NCBI RefSeq assembly: GCF_900176205.1
Contig: NZ_LT859959.1
Location: 4,051,001-4,115,000 of the forward strand
Direction of reading: 5' to 3'
Source: Bradyrhizobium sp. ORS 285
GTDB lineage: Bacteria > Pseudomonadota > Alphaproteobacteria > Rhizobiales > Xanthobacteraceae
Length of the DNA stretch: 64,000 bases
Shown here one piece after another: positions 1-9,021 of this stretch. The notes under the pieces are model-generated. The model ran no database searches. It had not been told where the DNA came from and was given only the letters and a program-made list of their open reading frames with translations. Position 1 is the stretch's first letter; every line of letters starts with the position of its first letter. Made by a program: the position numbers and the translations under genes.

Positions 1-90
1 CTGGCCGAGACCGCTGGTCGCTTCCTGATCGAGCGCATGGCCACGGACTGGGCGGCGCCGCGGCTGTTGCGGTGGTATGAGATCGGGTGA
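1..90 (+). CDS. C-terminal end of an unidentified protein (partial)
   Basis: An open frame enters from the left edge and ends at a TGA at 88-90, giving 29 residues that finish in LLRWYEIG. The fragment is too short to assign to a family. It runs in the same direction as the mandelate racemase gene, whose ATG lies 25 bp downstream, so the two may be co-transcribed. The 5' part lies outside the window. Confidence 0.5.
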   Translation: MAETAGRFLIERMATDWAAPRLLRWYEIG

Positions 91-115
91 GGAAACGAAC
101 CAGGTAGAACTCCCC

Positions 116-1198
116 ATGACCACAGCCGCCATCACCGGCGTCACCGCGCGCGCCGTCGTCACCCCGATGAAGCGCCCGCTGCGCAACGCCTTCGGCATCA
201 TCGACGCCGGGCCGCTGGTGCTGATCGACGTCGCGACCGATCAGGGGGTTACCGGCCATTCCTATCTCTTCGCTTACACCCGGCTCGCCTTGAAACCGCT
301 CGTGCATCTGGTCGAGGACATCGGCCGCGAGCTCACCGGCAAGGCGCTGGCGCCGGTCGATCTGATGAAGGTCATGGACGCCAAATTCCGCCTGCTCGGC
401 TGGCAGGGCCTGGTGGGCATGGCCGTCTCGGGTCTCGACATGGCGTTCTGGGACGCGCTCGGCCAGCTCGCGGGCAAGCCCGTGGTCGAGTTGCTCGGCG
501 GCAGCGCCCGTCCCATTCCCGCCTATGACAGCTACGGCGTGCTCGATGCCAAGGCAGACGAGCGCACCCTGCACGCCGCCCGCGACGAGCACGGCTTCCG
601 CGCCATCAAGACCAAGGGCGGCCATGGCGACCTCGCGACCGACGCAGCGATGATCAAGGGCCTGCGCGGCCTGCTCGGCCCTGACATCGCGCTGATGCTC
701 GACTTCAACCAGTCGCTCGATCCCGCTGAGGCCACGCGCAGAATCGCTGTTCTTGCCGATTACGACCTGACCTGGATCGAGGAGCCGGTGCCGCAGGAGA
801 ATCTCTCGGGCCACGCTGCGGTGCGCGAGCGCTCTGAGATCCCGATCCAGGCCGGCGAGAACTGGTGGTTTCCGCGCGGCTTTGCCGAGGCGATCGCGGC
901 CGGGGCGTCAGACTTCATCATGCCGGATCTGATGAAGGTCGGCGGCATCACCGGCTGGCTCAATGTCGCAGGCCAAGCCGACGCCGCATCGATCCCGATG
1001 TCGAGCCACATCCTGCCCGAAGCCAGCGCGCACGTGCTGGCAGTGACGCCGACGGCGCATTGGCTCGAGGTGCTGGATTTTGCCGGCGCCATCCTCACCC
1101 ATCCGCTGCAGGTGATCGACGGCAAGGTCACCGCGAAAGGTCCGGGCCTCGGCCTCGCGTGGAACGAGAGCGCAGTGGCGAAGTATCAGGTGACGTGA
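116..1198 (+). CDS. Mandelate racemase / enolase-superfamily enzyme
   Basis: 360-residue enolase-superfamily protein of the mandelate racemase subgroup, which abstracts an alpha proton from a Mg2+-bound carboxylate. Counting from the ATG at 116, the key residues are K165-T-K167, D196, E222, E248, D271, H298 and E318. Each sits exactly one position after the corresponding residue of Pseudomonas putida mandelate racemase (K164, K166, D195, E221, E247, D270, H297, E317). The N-terminal part (PLVLIDVAT, GHSYLFAYT) also resembles that enzyme. An in-frame ATG at 77 would overlap the upstream gene and add 13 residues with no family match, so 116 is preferred. The substrate could be another 2-hydroxy acid or a sugar acid, because many family members are not true mandelate racemases. 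No mandelate dehydrogenase gene is nearby. Confidence 0.85.
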   Translation: MTTAAITGVTARAVVTPMKRPLRNAFGIIDAGPLVLIDVATDQGVTGHSYLFAYTRLALKPLVHLVEDIGRELTGKALAPVDLMKVMDAKFRLLGWQGLVGMAVSGLDMAFWDALGQLAGKPVVELLGGSARPIPAYDSYGVLDAKADERTLHAARDEHGFRAIKTKGGHGDLATDAAMIKGLRGLLGPDIALMLDFNQSLDPAEATRRIAVLADYDLTWIEEPVPQENLSGHAAVRERSEIPIQAGENWWFPRGFAEAIAAGASDFIMPDLMKVGGITGWLNVAGQADAASIPMSSHILPEASAHVLAVTPTAHWLEVLDFAGAILTHPLQVIDGKVTAKGPGLGLAWNESAVAKYQVT

Positions 1199-1234
1199 GC
1201 GAGGCGCGCTGACGCCACCACAAGCACAACTGTC

Positions 1235-1257
1235 ATCGCCCGGCTTGACCGGGCGAT
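1235..1257. repeat. Short palindrome between convergent genes
   Basis: A perfect 9-bp stem (ATCGCCCGG / CCGGGCGAT) with a 5-nt CTTGA loop lies in the 61-bp gap between the racemase and nnr stop codons. It resembles half of the GTC...GGGCTTGACCCGGG repeat found at 43492-43612. It may act as a bidirectional terminator, although there is no T tract. Confidence 0.5.
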
Positions 1258-1259
1258 CC

Positions 1260-2759
1260 TCAGTATTCGATCTCAAACTGGTCATACAGCCTTCGGAACA
1301 CCGCCGGCAGCGTCTCCGTCAGGTCCTCCGCGATCAGTCCCGGCCCCGCCTCCGCGCCCGCCTCGCCATGCATCCAGACGCCGATGCAGGCGGCCTCGAA
1401 CGCGGGCACGCCCTGCGCCAGGAGCCCTGCGATGATCCCGGCGAGCACGTCGCCGGCACCGGCGGTGGCGAGCCAGGGCGGCGCGTTGGCGGCGATGGCG
1501 GCGCGGCCGTCCGGAGATGCGACGGTGGTGTCGGCGCCCTTCAACAGCACGACGGCGCCGCAGCGCGCGGCCGCGGCGCGCACCCGCTCGAGCTTGGAAC
1601 GACCGGGATTCTTGTTGCTGAGATCCGAGAACAGGCGCGGGAATTCGCCCTCATGCGGCGTCAGCACGATCTGCGCGTCGGCCACCGCCCTGAGCTGCTC
1701 GAACAGCCGCTCCGGCGCATCGGCAAAGCTCGTCAGCGCATCCGCATCCAGCACCAGATGACGCTGCGCGGTGAGCCCGGTGAAGACGAGATCGCGCGTC
1801 CGCTCGCTGACACCCGTACCCGGCCCGATGATGCAGGTGTTGAAGCGCTTGTCGCCGAGCAGTTCGCCGAACTCGATCGCGGTGTCGGCGGCGCGCACCA
1901 TCACCGCCGTCAGCGCCGACGCGTTGACCGCCAGCGCATCGCGCGGCGAGGCCAGCGTGACGAGGCCGGCGCCGGCCCGCAAGGCCGCCCGCGCGGCCAT
2001 CCGCGACGCGCCGGTCGCGGTGACATCGCCGGACACCGCGAGCACATGCCCGCGCGCGTATTTGTGGCCGTCGATGCGCGGGACTGGAAAGCGGCCCTGC
2101 CAGAGCTCCGGCTCGTTCTCGAACGCCTGCGGCTTGATCTCGTCGAGCACCTGCGGATCGATGCCGATGTCGGCGAGCCGGACGCGGCCGCAATGCTGGC
2201 GCCCCGGCAGCAAGAGATGCGCCGGTTTCTTGCGGAAGAAGGTCACGGTCTCGGTCGCCCTCACGGCGATGCCCATGACCGCGCTGGTCGTCCCGTTGAT
2301 GCCGCTCGGCAGATCGACCGCGAGCACCGGCGCGCCATTGGCATTGATCGCCGCGATGACATCGTGCGGCTCGCCGGTGACCGGGCGGCTGAGCCCGGCG
2401 CCGAACAGCGCATCGATGATCAGCGCGGGCTTGCCGATCGCCTGCGGCGTGAACGGCAGCACCGGAAACTTCCAGCCCTTGGCGGCAGAGGCCGCATCGC
2501 CCTGCAGCGCATCGCGCTCGCACATCAGGATGACGGAGACGTCGCGGCCCTGGGCGGCCAGCTCGGCGGCCGCCACGAAGCCGTCGCCGCCATTATTGCC
2601 GGGACCGCATACGACCAGGATCGGCCCCTCCTCGACGAGGTCCATGGCGGCCGCGGCGACGGCTTGGCCGGCGCTCAGCATCAGCGAGAATCCGGGCGTG
2701 CCGGCTGCGATCGTCAGCCGGTCGGCGCGCTCCATTTCGCTCGTGGTCAAGACTTCCAT
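1260..2759 (-). CDS. nnr: Bifunctional NAD(P)H-hydrate epimerase / ADP-dependent dehydratase
   Basis: 499-residue two-domain metabolite-repair enzyme of the YjeF type. The N-terminal half (about residues 1-210) is the NAD(P)HX epimerase, with the glycine-rich signature GPGNNGGDGFVAA. The C-terminal half (about 220-499) is the ribokinase-like dehydratase, with LTPHEGEF and AGAGDVLAG near the nucleotide site. Together they return hydrated NADH/NADPH to the active form. I chose the ATG at 2759 (MEVLTTSEM) because the family starts there, the total length is normal and a purine-rich GGGGAT lies upstream. The frame stays open to 2996, but the extra residues look like translated leader. The gene is divergent from glnB across a 532-bp gap. 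Confidence 0.93.
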   Translation of the reverse strand: MEVLTTSEMERADRLTIAAGTPGFSLMLSAGQAVAAAAMDLVEEGPILVVCGPGNNGGDGFVAAAELAAQGRDVSVILMCERDALQGDAASAAKGWKFPVLPFTPQAIGKPALIIDALFGAGLSRPVTGEPHDVIAAINANGAPVLAVDLPSGINGTTSAVMGIAVRATETVTFFRKKPAHLLLPGRQHCGRVRLADIGIDPQVLDEIKPQAFENEPELWQGRFPVPRIDGHKYARGHVLAVSGDVTATGASRMAARAALRAGAGLVTLASPRDALAVNASALTAVMVRAADTAIEFGELLGDKRFNTCIIGPGTGVSERTRDLVFTGLTAQRHLVLDADALTSFADAPERLFEQLRAVADAQIVLTPHEGEFPRLFSDLSNKNPGRSKLERVRAAAARCGAVVLLKGADTTVASPDGRAAIAANAPPWLATAGAGDVLAGIIAGLLAQGVPAFEAACIGVWMHGEAGAEAGPGLIAEDLTETLPAVFRRLYDQFEIEY

Positions 2760-3113
2760 TGCGCTCTTATATCCCCTGCAGCCGCCGCGTGCCGGCTGCT
2801 CGACATCGATCGTGGCGCACCGGCTCGCCCCAAGCCGGTCCACCCCACCGAATCCCGCATCCCTATTGCCGTGCCCGGCAGCAAGTTCCAAGAGCCGAGG
2901 CCTGTTGCCTCTCCTCTGCGCGGGCGCACCGCCGCTCATCCCGCCTTTTCCCTGGGCATTTTCGCCGACGTGCGAACGCCGCACCGGCACCTGCACAACT
3001 TCTGGCCTGTTTGCCTAATTCGCGAGCTTCGGTATTCTGGACGCTGCCACGGGGAATCGTCGGGCCGATGCGAAAGACCGGAATATCCGCTCGATTTGGC
3101 CTCGTTAATGAAT

Positions 3114-3130
3114 TGGCATAGACCCTGCTT
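3114..3130 (+). promoter_or_regulatory. RpoN (sigma-54) -24/-12 promoter of glnB
   Basis: TGGCATAGACCCTGCTT fits the -24/-12 consensus TGGCACR-N4-TTGCW. The GG is at 3115-3116, the GC is at 3127-3128, and the spacing is the obligatory 12 bp. It lies about 160 bp before the glnB GTG, predicting a start near 3140. From established knowledge, Bradyrhizobium japonicum glnB is transcribed from tandem promoters including an NtrC-dependent one. The rest of the nnr-glnB gap (2760-3291) holds no gene. A 15-bp palindrome GTGCG-N5-CGCAC occurs at 2970-2984, but its half-site order is opposite to the usual NtrC box. Confidence 0.8.
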
Positions 3131-3267
3131 TTGTGGAGCCACTTCGGCACGGGGCAAGACGGGCTGTCAATCACCGGGCCTCCGCCGGAGAGTGTCAGGC
3201 CCGGTAACGAAGTGATCGAACGACCTGCGCGGTGGCGCAGCCTGACGATGACCCTACTGTTTCTTAA

Positions 3268-3630
<363 letters not shown>

Positions 3631-3728
3631 CCCAGGGCTGGACGCCCCAAACGGACGGTTTGGAACGGCGATGTCGCTCCAGGCTCTCCGCCGAGAAGAT
3701 CTGCTGCGCCAGCAGCGTTCAGGCAGCT

Positions 3729-3752
3729 CAGATGTCCTCTAAGAGGCATCTG
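3729..3752 (+). promoter_or_regulatory. Hairpin in the glnB-glnA spacer
   Basis: CAGATG-T-CCTC-TAA-GAGG-CATCTG forms a stem of 10 pairs with one bulged T, 119 bp before the glnA ATG. A TTTTT run follows at about 3762. It could act as a partial terminator or RNA-processing site that sets the glnB:glnA ratio. Function is inferred from structure only. Confidence 0.45.
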
Positions 3753-3870
3753 CATGCGGCCTTTTTGGCGTTTTCCGATATTGTCTTGGTCCCCCGGCGA
3801 GGCTAATGGAGCATGACCCGCGGACGCCGTCCCGCGCCGGGCCGTGACGTTTCAGCCAAGAGGGGTATTC

Positions 3871-5280
3871 ATGAAGACCGCCAAGGACGTCTTGAAGGCA
3901 ATTAAAGACAACGACGTCAAATACGTCGACCTCCGCTTCACCGATCCGCGGGGCAAGTGGCAGCACGTCACCTTCGACGTCAGCATGATCGACGAAGACA
4001 TTTTCGCCGAAGGTACCATGTTCGACGGCTCCTCGATCGCCGGCTGGAAGGCGATCAACGAATCCGACATGTGCCTGATGCCCGACCCGGTCACCGCGAC
4101 GATCGATCCGTTCTTCGCCGAAACCACCATGATCATCACCTGCGACGTGCTCGAGCCGACCACCGGCGAGCCGTACAACCGTGACCCCCGCGGCATCGCC
4201 AAGAAGGCCGAGGCCATGGTGAAGTCGATGGGCGTGGGTGACACCGTGTTCGTCGGCCCCGAAGCCGAGTTCTTCGTGTTCGACGACGTGCGCTACAGCT
4301 CCTCGCCCTACAACACCGGCTTCCGCCTGGACTCCTCGGAGCTGCCGACCAACTCCGACACCGAGTATGAGGGCGGCAATCTCGGCCACCGCATCCGCAC
4401 CAAGGCCGGCTACTTCCCGGTGCCGCCGCAGGACTCGGTGCAGGACATGCGCTCGGAGATGCTCGGCGCGATGGCCCGCATGGGCGTCAAGGTCGAGAAG
4501 CACCACCACGAGGTCGCCTCTGCCCAGCACGAGCTCGGCATGAAGTTCGACACGCTGACGCTGATGGCCGACCAGATGCAGATCTACAAGTACTGCATCC
4601 ATCAGGTCGCGCACATCTACGGCAAGACCGCCACCTTCATGCCGAAGCCGGTCTATGGCGACAACGGCTCGGGCATGCACGTCCACCAGTCGATCTGGAA
4701 GGACGGCAAGCCGGTGTTCGCGGGCAACAAGTACTCCGACCTGTCGGAGACCTGCCTGTCCTACATCGCCGGCATCATCAAGCACGCCAAGGCCATCAAC
4801 GCCTTCACCAACCCGTCGACCAACTCCTACAAGCGTCTGGTCCCGGGCTATGAGGCGCCGGTGCTGCTCGCCTACTCCGCGCGCAACCGCTCGGCCTCGT
4901 GCCGCATCCCCTACACCTCTTCGCCGAAGGCCAAGCGCGTCGAGGTCCGCTTCCCCGATCCGCTCGCCAACCCCTATCTCGGCTTCGCCGCGATGCTGAT
5001 GGCCGGCCTCGACGGCGTGAAGAACAAGCTCGATCCGGGCCCGGCGATGGACAAGGATCTCTACGACCTGCCGAAGGAAGAGCTGAAGCAGATCCCGACC
5101 GTCTGCGGCTCGCTCCGCGAGGCGCTCGAGAACCTCGACAAGGACCGCGCCTTCCTGAAGGCCGGCGGCGTGTTCGACGACGACTTCATCGACAGCTACA
5201 TCGCGCTGAAGATGACCGAGGTCGAACGCTTCGAAATGACCCCGCACCCGGTCGAGTTCGACATGTACTACTCGGGCTAG
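3871..5280 (+). CDS. glnA: Glutamine synthetase type I
   Basis: 469-residue GSI-beta dodecameric glutamine synthetase (glutamate + NH3 + ATP to glutamine), the entry point of ammonium assimilation. The metal- and substrate-binding blocks ([60 protein letters not shown]) are all present. Tyr398 in [11 protein letters not shown] is the adenylylation site, so activity should be controlled by GlnE under GlnB. The ATG at 3871 has AGAGGGG just upstream and gives the family length. A further ATG at 3844 is not needed. The gene follows glnB in the same direction and ends at a strong terminator. Confidence 0.97.
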   Translation: MKTAKDVLKAIKDNDVKYVDLRFTDPRGKWQHVTFDVSMIDEDIFAEGTMFDGSSIAGWKAINESDMCLMPDPVTATIDPFFAETTMIITCDVLEPTTGEPYNRDPRGIAKKAEAMVKSMGVGDTVFVGPEAEFFVFDDVRYSSSPYNTGFRLDSSELPTNSDTEYEGGNLGHRIRTKAGYFPVPPQDSVQDMRSEMLGAMARMGVKVEKHHHEVASAQHELGMKFDTLTLMADQMQIYKYCIHQVAHIYGKTATFMPKPVYGDNGSGMHVHQSIWKDGKPVFAGNKYSDLSETCLSYIAGIIKHAKAINAFTNPSTNSYKRLVPGYEAPVLLAYSARNRSASCRIPYTSSPKAKRVEVRFPDPLANPYLGFAAMLMAGLDGVKNKLDPGPAMDKDLYDLPKEELKQIPTVCGSLREALENLDKDRAFLKAGGVFDDDFIDSYIALKMTEVERFEMTPHPVEFDMYYSG

Positions 5281-5307
5281 GGCCCGGCAAAGATCGGCGG
5301 ATCACGA

Positions 5308-5336
5308 AGGCGCCCCTCGCGGGGCGCCTTTTTGTT
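5308..5336 (+). terminator. Intrinsic terminator of glnBA
   Basis: A perfect 9-bp GC-rich stem AGGCGCCCC / GGGGCGCCT with a TCGC tetraloop is followed by TTTTTGTTT. It begins 28 bp after the glnA stop codon. Confidence 0.93.
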
Positions 5337-5370
5337 TGGTGGCTGGTTGTGTCGTGCGCAGCCGTCACGG

Positions 5371-5554
5371 CCTCGTCCTTCGAGGCGCTTGGCTTCGCCA
5401 AGCTCCTCAGGATGAGGGGATGGATCTGTCATGTTCATGGTCCGCTGTGCCGCGCCACCGTCACCGCTTCATCCTCATGGTGAGGAGGCGCGCGCCCGTC
5501 GGCACCTGGAAGCAACGAACAAAGAACCGCGCGCCGTCTCGAACCATGAGGCCC
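5371..5554. repeat. Dispersed palindromic repeat, family 1 copy a
   Basis: Contains the pieces CCTTCGAGGCGC, CTCCTCAGGATGAGG, CTCATGGTGAGGAG and TCTCGAACCATGAGGCC, which recur at 21876-21968, 24141-24340 and 50861-50988. The pieces form nested inverted repeats around CCTCATGGTTCGAGA. It fills most of the gap between the glnA terminator and the AraC gene. No protein gene is supported here. Confidence 0.8.
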
Positions 5555-5654
5555 GAACCGCAGCGGCGACCATTTCGTCGCGGTACCAGACCGATTGCTG
5601 CGCAGGCGAACGCTGGGTCCTGCGGTGGCCAGCCCTGCAGAACGGTGCTAAAAA

Positions 5655-6593
5655 ATGCGTCAGTCCAATCAGTCAGACGCTCCCTGCCCCATGCAGCTCA
5701 ATCCGCTTCGCCATGCCGAGCGCGTCACGGGACGACGGCAGTCGGCGCTGATCGATCTGTGGTCGACGGCGGGCTTTGCCGCGGCTGTCAGCGAGGTCAC
5801 CGGGCCGCATCTCTACGAGTATGGCGAGCTGCCGGTGCCGACGGTGGCGATCACACTGTACGACGTCCGCCGCCACGTGCTGATAGAGGACGGAACGGTC
5901 CGGCGCGATGCGCCGGTCAGCGCGGGGCGTTTTCGGATCGGCCAGCCCGGATGCAGCGTGGTGGTCGATGCCGTGCCAGAGGTCCGCTCGGGCCGGCTGC
6001 TGCTGCTGTATCTCGGTGATGCCCTCTTGAAGGAGGTCGCGGCGTCCCGCGGCTCTGCTGCCCCCGTCACCCTGATGCGCCAGGCCTGGGACACCGAAGA
6101 TCCGATGCTGGAAGCCGCGGCGAAGCGGCTGGTCGAAAGCTGCGGTGACGGCGAACGGCCAAGCCGCCTGCTGGCCGAGCAGTTCGCCTACACGCTCGCG
6201 CTGCACGTCTCGGACCGCTACGCGATGCAGCGCCCGTCCGGATCGGAGCGAACGCCGCCCCTGGACGAGCGGATGCGGGCGCGCATCACCGAATTCGTGT
6301 GCTCCGATCCCGGCGCGCCGGTCACGCTGGCCGCGATGGCCGAGGTCGCCGGGATGAGCCCATCCTCCTTCATCCGCAGCTTCAAGCAGGCGACCGGAAC
6401 GACGCCGCATCGCTTCGTCGTCGAGCAGCGCGTGCTCGCGGCGCGACGGCTGCTCGCGACGTCCGACCTGCCGATCGTGGACATCGCATTGTCGCTCGGC
6501 TTTTCCTCGCAATCGCATTTCGGCGCCGCCTTTCGGGCGGTGACGGGCGAGAGTCCCGCGCGCTATCGCCGCCTGCAGCGCGGCGGCCGGTGA
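5655..6593 (+). CDS. AraC-family transcriptional regulator
   Basis: 312-residue regulator. The last ~105 residues form the two-helix-turn-helix AraC/XylS DNA-binding domain (LAAMAEVAGMSPSSFIRSFKQATGTTPHRFV, then IVDIALSLGFSSQSHFGAAFR, ending SPARYRR). The N-terminal ~200 residues would bind an effector and contain no recognised enzyme motif. The start is uncertain: an ATG at 5691 would remove 12 residues. It lies 124 bp upstream of an aromatic-acid-type MFS transporter and a TIM-barrel hydrolase in the same direction, so it is the likely activator of those two genes. Confidence 0.85.
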   Translation: MRQSNQSDAPCPMQLNPLRHAERVTGRRQSALIDLWSTAGFAAAVSEVTGPHLYEYGELPVPTVAITLYDVRRHVLIEDGTVRRDAPVSAGRFRIGQPGCSVVVDAVPEVRSGRLLLLYLGDALLKEVAASRGSAAPVTLMRQAWDTEDPMLEAAAKRLVESCGDGERPSRLLAEQFAYTLALHVSDRYAMQRPSGSERTPPLDERMRARITEFVCSDPGAPVTLAAMAEVAGMSPSSFIRSFKQATGTTPHRFVVEQRVLAARRLLATSDLPIVDIALSLGFSSQSHFGAAFRAVTGESPARYRRLQRGGR

Positions 6594-6717
6594 TTTCCTG
6601 ACAAAACAAGGCGCGGCAGCGCCCATCCTGGCGATTTTCTGACAGACGTCCTCAGATCTTTCAGCGAACTCTGGCGCCGGACGACCGTTCAAGAAGAGCG
6701 GCGCATGGGAGGCGAGG

Positions 6718-8004
6718 ATGTCGACAGCGACAGAGACGGTGGTACCGATCGAGGATACGAGCCTCACCGGCTTCTACAATGGCATGACCACAGCCGAGCG
6801 GCGCACCTTCTGGGCCTGCGCCACGGGCTGGGCGCTCGACGGCATGGACTTCATGATCTACCCGCTGGTGATCGGCACGATCATCGCGCTGTGGAAGGTC
6901 GATGCCGGCACCGCAGGTCTCGCCGGCACCGTCACGCTGCTCGCCTCGGCGATCGGCGGCTGGGCGGCGGGCTATCTCGCCGATCGCATCGGCCGCGTTC
7001 GCACGCTGCAGCTCACGATCATCTGGTTTTCGCTATTCTCGCTGTTGTGCGCGTTCGCGCAGAACTTCGAACAATTGCTGGTGCTCCGCGCCCTGCTCGG
7101 GCTCGGCTTCGGCGGTGAATGGGCGGCCGGCGCGGTGCTGATGGGCGAGACCATTCGCGCCGAGTATCGCGGCCGCGCCGTCGGTAGCGTGCAGTCCGGC
7201 TGGGCGGTCGGCTGGGGCATGGCGGTGCTGGCGCAGGCCGCCTTGTTCTCGCTGCTGCCGGCCGATCAGGCCTGGCGCTGGATGTTCGCCATCGGAGCCT
7301 TGCCGGCGCTGCTGGTGCTGTATCTGCGCGCCTACGTCAAGGAGCCGGAGGTCGCCGCAGCCGCGCGCGCCAAGGTCGCCGCCGCGGGCGACAGCCCGTC
7401 GATCCTGGAGATCTTCCAGGGGCCGATCCTGAAGACCACCATCCTCGCCTCGCTGGTGGCGACCGGATGCCAGGGCGGCTACTACGCCATCACCTTCTGG
7501 GTGCCGCGCTTTCTCACCACCGAACGCAAGCTCTCGATCGTGAGTTCGACCGGCTATCTCGCCGCCCTCATCATCGGCTCGTTCATCGGCTATCTCGTCG
7601 GCGCATGGTATGCGGACCGCTTCGGCCGGCGCAATTTGTTCCTGGTGTTCTCGCTCGGAGCCATGGTCGTCGTCGCCGCCTACACCCAGCTGCCCTTGTC
7701 GAACGAGTTGCTGTGGGTGCTCGGCTTTCCGCTCGGCTTCTTCGCCTCGGGCTATTTCTCCGGCATGGGCGCCTTCCTCACCGAGCTCTATCCCACCCGC
7801 TTGCGCGGCTCCGGCCAGGGCTTCTGCTACAATTTCGGCCGCGGCATCGGCGCGCTGTTTCCGTTCCTCGTCGGCTATCTGTCGCAGATGACCTCGCTCG
7901 CAACGGCCATCTGCCTGTTCGCTTTGTTCGCCTATGCGCTGTTCTTCGTCGCCGCCTACGCGCTGCCGGAGACGCGCGGCAAGGTGCTGCACGCCGATGC
8001 GTGA
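6718..8004 (+). CDS. MFS transporter, aromatic acid:H+ symporter type
   Basis: 428-residue 12-helix major facilitator. TM1 carries WALDGMDF, matching the charged DG.D motif of the aromatic acid:H+ symporter (AAHS) family (PcaK, BenK and relatives). The loop after TM2 has the MFS signature YLADRIGRVR, and TM4-5 has RALLGLGFGGEWAAG. GGGAGGCG precedes the ATG. The next gene overlaps this one by 8 bp, so the two are translationally coupled. Context suggests uptake of an aromatic carboxylate or a derived pyrone/lactone. Sialic acid- or sugar acid-type permeases of related families cannot be excluded. Confidence 0.87.
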   Translation: MSTATETVVPIEDTSLTGFYNGMTTAERRTFWACATGWALDGMDFMIYPLVIGTIIALWKVDAGTAGLAGTVTLLASAIGGWAAGYLADRIGRVRTLQLTIIWFSLFSLLCAFAQNFEQLLVLRALLGLGFGGEWAAGAVLMGETIRAEYRGRAVGSVQSGWAVGWGMAVLAQAALFSLLPADQAWRWMFAIGALPALLVLYLRAYVKEPEVAAAARAKVAAAGDSPSILEIFQGPILKTTILASLVATGCQGGYYAITFWVPRFLTTERKLSIVSSTGYLAALIIGSFIGYLVGAWYADRFGRRNLFLVFSLGAMVVVAAYTQLPLSNELLWVLGFPLGFFASGYFSGMGAFLTELYPTRLRGSGQGFCYNFGRGIGALFPFLVGYLSQMTSLATAICLFALFAYALFFVAAYALPETRGKVLHADA

Positions 8005-8893
8005 ACTCGTGTGCGAACCAGACCGGGCTCCCGCCTGCGCGGGGCCCGATCCGAATCCGCGCACGGCCACCCGGTTCGTGGTGCCGCCGGGCGCGGTCGA
8101 CACCCACGCCCATGTCATCGGGCTGCCGCCGCGCCATCCCTTCGTGGCCGAGCGCAGCTACACGCCCCCCGAGGCCACCGCTGCATCATATCTCGCAATG
8201 CTCGATGCCACCGGCATGACCTATGGCGTGCTGGTCCAGGTCAGCGTCCACGGCACGGACAACAGCCTCATGGTCGAGACGTTGCGCGCCAACAGCAAGC
8301 GGCTACGCGGCATCGCGGTGATCCCGCTGGGCCTGCCCGACCGCGAGCTGGCGGCGCTGCAGCAGGCCGGCGTGGTCGGGCTGCGCCTGAACGTCCTCTA
8401 CGGCGGCGGCATTGGGTTCGATCAGTTGCACGCCTACGCGGCGCTCGCCCGTGAGCTCGGCTGGCATCTGCAATTCCTGATCGACGCCGCCGATCTACCG
8501 GCGCTGGCACCGCGGCTGGAGGGGCTCTCCGTACCGATCGTGATCGACCACTGGGGCCATTTCCCGGTGTCGCGCGGGCTTGCCGATCCCGGCTTCCAGA
8601 CTCTGGTGTCGCTGGTGCGTGATGGCGCCTGGGTGAAGCTGTCTGGTGCTTACCGCAACACGGTCGCAGGACCGCCCTATGCCGACACCGTGGCCTTCGT
8701 CCGCCGCCTGCACGAGGCCGCGCCCGACCGCTGCGTCTGGGGCTCCGACTGGCCGCACGTGGCGCACCGCGGCCACATGATGAACGTCGGCGACCTGCTC
8801 GACCTGCTCGCCGACTGGGTGCCCGATGCCGCCGCCCGCAATCGCGTCCTCGCCGACAACGCACAGCGGCTATACGGGTTTGCGGCGGGGTGA
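7997..8893 (+). CDS. Amidohydrolase-2 family hydrolase (2-pyrone-4,6-dicarboxylate lactonase-like)
   Basis: 298-residue metal-dependent TIM-barrel hydrolase. The N-terminal DTHAHV gives the HxH motif (H37, H39). Also visible are VIDHWGHFP in the middle and the WGSDWPHV signature near the C-terminus, where the aspartate is the catalytic residue. This pattern is shared with LigI-type 2-pyrone-4,6-dicarboxylate lactonases and related aromatic ring-cleavage product hydrolases. The ATG at 7997 overlaps the end of the transporter gene by 8 bp. The specific substrate is inferred from neighbours and motif likeness only. Confidence 0.82.
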   Translation: MRELVCEPDRAPACAGPDPNPRTATRFVVPPGAVDTHAHVIGLPPRHPFVAERSYTPPEATAASYLAMLDATGMTYGVLVQVSVHGTDNSLMVETLRANSKRLRGIAVIPLGLPDRELAALQQAGVVGLRLNVLYGGGIGFDQLHAYAALARELGWHLQFLIDAADLPALAPRLEGLSVPIVIDHWGHFPVSRGLADPGFQTLVSLVRDGAWVKLSGAYRNTVAGPPYADTVAFVRRLHEAAPDRCVWGSDWPHVAHRGHMMNVGDLLDLLADWVPDAAARNRVLADNAQRLYGFAAG

Positions 8894-9021
8894 GGTGGTG
8901 AGCACTCGTCACAAGCGTCCGTGGACCAAACGTCAAGGAAGAGTTTTGTGCAGCGTCACCGTGCTTTCCACCGCTGTTCCGAAGCAAGCCACGATGGGCG
9001 AAGGTCCGTTGCGGACTTGGA

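Noticed and set aside
2970..2984. NtrC-binding palindrome upstream of glnB (GTGCG-N5-CGCAC)
   Set aside because: The half-sites face the wrong way: NtrC boxes read GCAC-N7-GTGC. It is kept only as an unexplained palindrome.
3739..5247. A 502-codon minus-strand frame opposite glnA
   Set aside because: It is the complement of a highly conserved enzyme gene and translates to a Val/Gly/Arg/His-rich sequence with no domain pattern; shadow of GC-rich codon usage.
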